Source of the DNA: Bacteroides_E sp964528875
Lineage (GTDB): Bacteria > Bacteroidota > Bacteroidia > Bacteroidales > Bacteroidaceae
NCBI GenBank assembly: GCA_964528875.1
Contig: CAZGUI010000092.1
Location: 1-8,892 of the forward strand
DNA: 8,892 nt
Direction of reading: 5' to 3'
This document shows positions 6,128-8,892 of the stretch, in pieces. Position 1 is the stretch's first letter, and each line of letters opens with the position of its first letter. The notes beneath the pieces are model-generated. The model was given only the letters and a program-made list of their open reading frames with translations, was not told where the DNA came from and did no database searches. Position numbers and translations under genes: made by a program.

Positions 6128-8719
6128 ATGAAATTAAAGTATCTCTATTTATTCTTCTTGATTCTCATTGTAGGTTGTAAAAGCAACACTTCCTATAAAA
6201 ACAGTTCTCTCTCCCCTGAAAAAAGAGCAGAAGATTTAGTTAATCAACTGACATTGGAGGAAAAAGTACAATTGATGCAAGACGCTTCTCGTCCTGTTGA
6301 AAGATTAGGTATTAAACCCTATAACTGGTGGAACGAAGCTTTGCATGGTGTTGCACGCTCCGGACTAGCTACCGTCTACCCACAACCCGTAGGTATGGCT
6401 GCTTCATTCGATGTGGATGCTGTTTATGATGTTTTTAATGCAGTTTCCGATGAAGCACGTGCTAAAAACACTCATTACGCTTCCCTAGGGAGCTATGAAC
6501 GCTATCAAGGATTAACCGTATGGACCCCTACAGTAAATATTCTACGTGACCCACGTTGGGGAAGAGGAATAGAAACCTATGGAGAAGACCCTTACTTAAC
6601 CAGTCGTATGGGGGTTATGGTAGTCAAAGGTTTACAAGGTCCTGAAGGAGAAAAATATGACAAGCTACACGCGTGTGCCAAACACTTTGCTGTACACTCA
6701 GGTCCTGAATGGAATAGACATTCATACAATGCCGAAAATATAAAACCTCGTGATCTATACGAAACTTATCTACCTCCTTTTGAAGCATTGGTCAAAGAAG
6801 GTAAAGTGGAAGAGGTAATGTGTGCTTACAATAGATATGAAGGTGATCCTTGTTGTGGTAGTCATCAACTATTAATCCAGATACTACGTGAGGATTGGGG
6901 ATATGAGGGTATTGTTGTTTCAGATTGTGGAGCCATTGCAGATTTCTACAATGATAGAGGGCATCACACACACCCCGATGCTGAATCAGCCTCAGCTGCT
7001 GCTGTCTTGAGTGGAACCGATTTAGATTGTGGGTCTAGCTATAAAGCTTTAGTTGAAAGTGTACAGAGGGGATTAATTGAAGAGTCTGAAATAGATGTTT
7101 CTGTAAAACGTTTGATGAAAGCCCGTTTTGCTTTGGGCGAAATGGATGATTTAAGTCAAGTATCTTGGTCTAAGATACCTCTTTCTGTTGTAGGTTCAGA
7201 GAAACACAACGCTTTGGCTCTTGACATTGCACGCAAATCAATGACCTTGCTACAAAACAAGAATAACACATTGCCTTTAGCTCGTAATGGAAAAACGATT
7301 GCAGTTATGGGACCAAATGCTAATGATTCGGTTATGCAATGGGGCAATTACAATGGAACTCCTCCTCAAACGGTAACTATATTACAAGGTATTGAAGCCG
7401 CTTTAAGTAAAGATGATAAAGTAATTTATGAGCAAGGCTGTTCTTGGGTGGAGAGGACATTAATAGAAAGTGTATTCAATCAATGTAAAACGGATGAAGG
7501 TCCGGGGTTCTCTGCTAAATACTGGAACAACACCAATCGTGAAGGTGACCCTGTAGCTTTTGATCAGGTAACTACCCCTTTCCGTTTCTGTACTTCAGGA
7601 GCGACAGTTTTTGCTCCGGGTGTGAACCTAACTGATTTCTCAGCCACCTATAATAGTGTGTTTACCCCTGAGCAATCAGGAGAAGTAGTGTTTGAGTTTT
7701 ATTCTTATGGTACAGGTAGATTACGTGTAAATGGAGAAGAAGTGAAAGGTTTCTCCAACAAACACGGAGCAAGAAAGGTTAGTCATCTGATGAAGGTAAC
7801 TGCAGGAAAATCGTATGATCTAGAGATTGAATACGAATACTTAAGAAGTGATGCACAGCTAAACTTTGACCTTGGATTTAAAGAAAATGTTAATATCAAC
7901 AAATCTGTAAACAATGTAAGAGAGGCAGATATAGTAGTTTTTGTTGGAGGGATCTCTCCAAGTCTTGAAGGTGAAGAGATGGGAGTTGATCTTCCAGGCT
8001 TTAGACGTGGAGACCGTACAGACATTGAACTACCTGCAGTTCAACGTGAACTAATCACCGCACTTCACCGTGCAGGAAAGAGAATTATATTGGTCAACTG
8101 CTCCGGATCACCCATTGGTTTAGTTCCTGAAACACAAATGTGCGATGCTATTTTACAAGCTTGGTATCCCGGACAAGCAGGAGGTACAGCAGTAGCTGAG
8201 GTTTTATTTGGCGATTATAATCCGGCAGGACGTTTACCTGTTACATTTTACAAAAACGTATCACAATTACCCGATTTTGAAGATTATGACATGACAGGAC
8301 GTACCTATAGATATATGAAAGAAGAACCTCTTTTCTCTTTTGGTCACGGTCTAAGTTATACAACATTCGATTATGGAAGACTTAGCTTAACCAAAGACAC
8401 CTATACTAAAGGAGAACTTCTAAATGTTACTGTTCCTATTACAAATGTTGGTCAATACGCTGGTGATGAGGTTGTTCAGCTATATCTTCGCAAAGAGAAT
8501 GATCCTGAAGGACCTATTAAAACTTTACGCTCATTTAAGCGTGTAAACATTCCTGCATCAGAAACAATAGAAGTGATTTTCAATCTTGGTGATAAAGAGC
8601 TAGAATGGTGGGATGACTCTACTAATACTGTAAGAGTGAGCCCGGGTAAATATGAAATTTTAATTGGAGGAAGTTCTGTAGAGAAAGATTTACAGGTTAC
8701 TAAAATAACCATACTATAG
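6128..8719 (+). CDS. glycoside hydrolase family 3 lipoprotein with PA14 insert, probable beta-xylosidase/beta-glucosidase
   Basis: Exo-acting retaining hydrolase that removes terminal beta-linked sugars from oligosaccharides. The protein is 863 aa, typical of PA14-containing GH3 enzymes. It begins with a lipoprotein signal peptide: lipobox LIVGC, acylated Cys17. The following KSNTS lacks the acidic residues of Bacteroidetes surface-export signals, so a periplasm-facing location is inferred. Domains (approximate): GH3 N-terminal barrel 30-335, with NWWNEALHG (66-74), DPRWGRGIETYGEDP (141-155), KHF (185-187) and VVSDCG carrying the likely nucleophile Asp266; first half of the GH3 C-terminal domain 365-450; PA14 insert about 456-587; rest of the C-terminal domain 598-745, where the acid/base Glu probably lies in LEGEE (614-617); fibronectin-III-like domain 765-850. 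The NWWNEALHGVAR and PQPVGMAASFD motifs resemble beta-xylosidases more than classic beta-glucosidases, but substrate choice in GH3 is hard to predict. The gene is divergent from the HTCS gene, its likely activator, and ends 22 bp before a strong terminator. No Shine-Dalgarno site precedes ATG 6128. Confidence 0.94.
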   Translation: MKLKYLYLFFLILIVGCKSNTSYKNSSLSPEKRAEDLVNQLTLEEKVQLMQDASRPVERLGIKPYNWWNEALHGVARSGLATVYPQPVGMAASFDVDAVYDVFNAVSDEARAKNTHYASLGSYERYQGLTVWTPTVNILRDPRWGRGIETYGEDPYLTSRMGVMVVKGLQGPEGEKYDKLHACAKHFAVHSGPEWNRHSYNAENIKPRDLYETYLPPFEALVKEGKVEEVMCAYNRYEGDPCCGSHQLLIQILREDWGYEGIVVSDCGAIADFYNDRGHHTHPDAESASAAAVLSGTDLDCGSSYKALVESVQRGLIEESEIDVSVKRLMKARFALGEMDDLSQVSWSKIPLSVVGSEKHNALALDIARKSMTLLQNKNNTLPLARNGKTIAVMGPNANDSVMQWGNYNGTPPQTVTILQGIEAALSKDDKVIYEQGCSWVERTLIESVFNQCKTDEGPGFSAKYWNNTNREGDPVAFDQVTTPFRFCTSGATVFAPGVNLTDFSATYNSVFTPEQSGEVVFEFYSYGTGRLRVNGEEVKGFSNKHGARKVSHLMKVTAGKSYDLEIEYEYLRSDAQLNFDLGFKENVNINKSVNNVREADIVVFVGGISPSLEGEEMGVDLPGFRRGDRTDIELPAVQRELITALHRAGKRIILVNCSGSPIGLVPETQMCDAILQAWYPGQAGGTAVAEVLFGDYNPAGRLPVTFYKNVSQLPDFEDYDMTGRTYRYMKEEPLFSFGHGLSYTTFDYGRLSLTKDTYTKGELLNVTVPITNVGQYAGDEVVQLYLRKENDPEGPIKTLRSFKRVNIPASETIEVIFNLGDKELEWWDDSTNTVRVSPGKYEILIGGSSVEKDLQVTKITIL

Positions 8720-8741
8720 TAATTGAATCTGAATTAAACAC

Positions 8742-8781
8742 AAAAACGCCTTAGAGAAAAGATAATCTCTAAGGCGTTTTT
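8742..8781. terminator. strong bidirectional Rho-independent terminator
   Basis: A perfect 16-bp inverted repeat: AAAAACGCCTTAGAGA (8742-8757) pairs with TCTCTAAGGCGTTTTT (8766-8781) across the 8-nt loop AAAGATAA. The GC-rich core is flanked by an A-run on one side and a T-run on the other, so it can end transcription on either strand. It lies 22 bp after the GH3 stop and 13 bp beyond the stop of the possible convergent gene at the window edge. Confidence 0.93.
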
Positions 8782-8794
8782 ACATCGCTTCAAT

Positions 8795-8890
8795 TCAAGT
8801 TCTCATTTTCTGCCCATTTCTATAACTTTTCCTTCTTTTTACCACCTGCGTTTTAGAGCTTCTAAGGAGGGTATTTAACGGTCTAGGACC
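8795..8890 (-). CDS. possible C-terminal end of a convergent gene (partial, unrecognised)
   Basis: A - strand frame is open from the window edge for 31 codons to a TGA at 8797-8795. It reads GPRPLNTLLRSSKTQ followed by VVKRRKSYRNGQKMRT, a strongly basic tail with eleven Lys/Arg. I do not recognise the family. Support comes from context: the stop falls just before the bidirectional terminator, where the end of a convergent gene would be expected. An open stretch of this length also arises by chance fairly often, so the call is tentative. The start and most of the gene would lie outside the window. Confidence 0.35.
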   Translation of the reverse strand, partial: GPRPLNTLLRSSKTQVVKRRKSYRNGQKMRT

Positions 8891-8892
8891 GA

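Noticed and set aside
8864..8870. AAGGAGG as a ribosome binding site on the + strand
   Set aside because: No start codon follows before the window ends, and Bacteroidales rarely use strong Shine-Dalgarno sites. It may just be the complement of codons in the possible - strand gene.

Overview
The window looks like a chromosomal segment of a Bacteroidales bacterium (Bacteroides, Parabacteroides, Dysgonomonas or a relative). The evidence is an AT-rich composition, the almost complete lack of Shine-Dalgarno sites, and a hybrid two-component system (HTCS) protein of the type characteristic of glycan-degrading Bacteroidetes. The NAD kinase also has the N-terminus usual in that order. Nothing in the window fixes the genus.

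Layout from left to right. (1) A complete NAD kinase gene (nadK) on the + strand, followed by a weak terminator-like hairpin. (2) A gap of about 550 bp with no convincing gene. It holds a strong bulged hairpin (1156-1186), a pair of overlapping tiny ORFs, and a possible terminator for the gene that comes in from the right. (3) A large HTCS gene on the - strand. It encodes periplasmic sensor propellers, a Y_Y_Y domain, one membrane helix, a histidine kinase, a receiver and an AraC-type DNA-binding domain in one polypeptide. (4) A divergent control region of about 306 bp with tandem 21-bp imperfect repeats that could be AraC-type half-sites. (5) A glycoside hydrolase family 3 (GH3) lipoprotein on the + strand with a PA14 insert, closest in motifs to beta-xylosidases. 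(6) A perfect 16-bp stem terminator that can work in both directions. (7) At the right edge, a possible C-terminal end of a convergent gene on the - strand.

The HTCS and GH3 genes form a divergent regulator-enzyme pair. A reasonable reading is that the HTCS senses an oligosaccharide in the periplasm, probably from a xylan-like or other beta-linked hemicellulose, and activates the GH3 gene, which removes terminal sugars from it. No SusC/SusD pair lies in the window, so this is either a minimal locus or the edge of a larger polysaccharide utilization locus. nadK is a housekeeping gene and appears unrelated. I found no mobile element, CRISPR array or RNA gene, and no clear sign of an undescribed system. 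The points most worth following are the intergenic hairpin, the tandem repeats in the divergent promoter region and the truncated right-hand gene.
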